DNA from: Methanobacterium sp.
Lineage (GTDB): Archaea; Methanobacteriota; Methanobacteria; Methanobacteriales; Methanobacteriaceae
Reading direction: 5' to 3'
NCBI GenBank assembly: GCA_009712615.1
Contig: WASR01000207.1
Span: 1-6,178 of the forward strand
Length of the DNA: 6,178 nucleotides
In this document: piece by piece, positions 6,146 through 6,178 of the stretch
Numbering within the stretch: the first letter of the stretch is position 1
Layout: every line of letters begins with the position of its first letter
Translations under genes and position numbers: made by a program
The notes under the pieces: generated by a model
What the model saw: only the letters and a program-made list of their open reading frames with translations
Told to the model about the DNA's origin: nothing
Databases searched by the model: none

Positions 6146-6178
6146 AAATATTATCTAAACATGTTAGATGAATTAAAA

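Overview
The window is from a mesophilic, AT-rich methanogenic archaeon of the order Methanobacteriales, most likely a Methanobacterium species. This is judged from the protein sequences (archaeal-type L10/P0 and L12/P1, 61-residue SecE, Spt5, archaeal FtsZ), from TATA/BRE promoters, and from a gene order remembered for Methanothermobacter and Methanobacterium. I could not run a search. Every supported gene lies on the minus strand, so transcription runs from right to left.

Layout in the direction of transcription: (1) 6075-5707, a small secreted Ig-like protein with its own TATA box. (2) A roughly 300-base gap, then 5407-4838, a stand-alone homologue of the C-terminal alpha/beta domain of pyruvate kinase. 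(3) A 230-base gap with a perfect 9+9 palindrome and a TATA box, then ftsZ (4607-3459). (4) A 197-base gap with a strong stem-loop and an almost ideal BRE/TATA element, then secE (3261-3076), spt5 (3009-2566) and rpl11 (2566-2078). spt5 and rpl11 share one base (TAATG). (5) A 196-base gap with an oligo-T tract, repeats and a hairpin, then rpl1 (1881-1243), rplP0/L10 (1243-242, again a TAATG overlap) and the first 59 codons of rpl12 (179 to beyond base 1).

This is the conserved archaeal block joining cell division (FtsZ), protein export (SecE), transcription elongation (Spt5) and the L11/L1/L10/L12 stalk region of the large ribosomal subunit. The break between rpl11 and rpl1 suggests two units, secE-spt5-rpl11 and rpl1-rplP0-rpl12. 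The second resembles the L1 operon of Methanococcus, which L1 is known to autoregulate.

The region is mostly core housekeeping and I see no mobile element, CRISPR array, RNA gene or new defence system. The most informative signal beyond the genes is an L1-binding RNA element embedded in codons 9-22 of rpl1. It is nearly identical to the element I remember from Methanocaldococcus. Weaker leads are the structured gaps around ftsZ, repeats upstream of rpl1, and the two less familiar genes at the right end.
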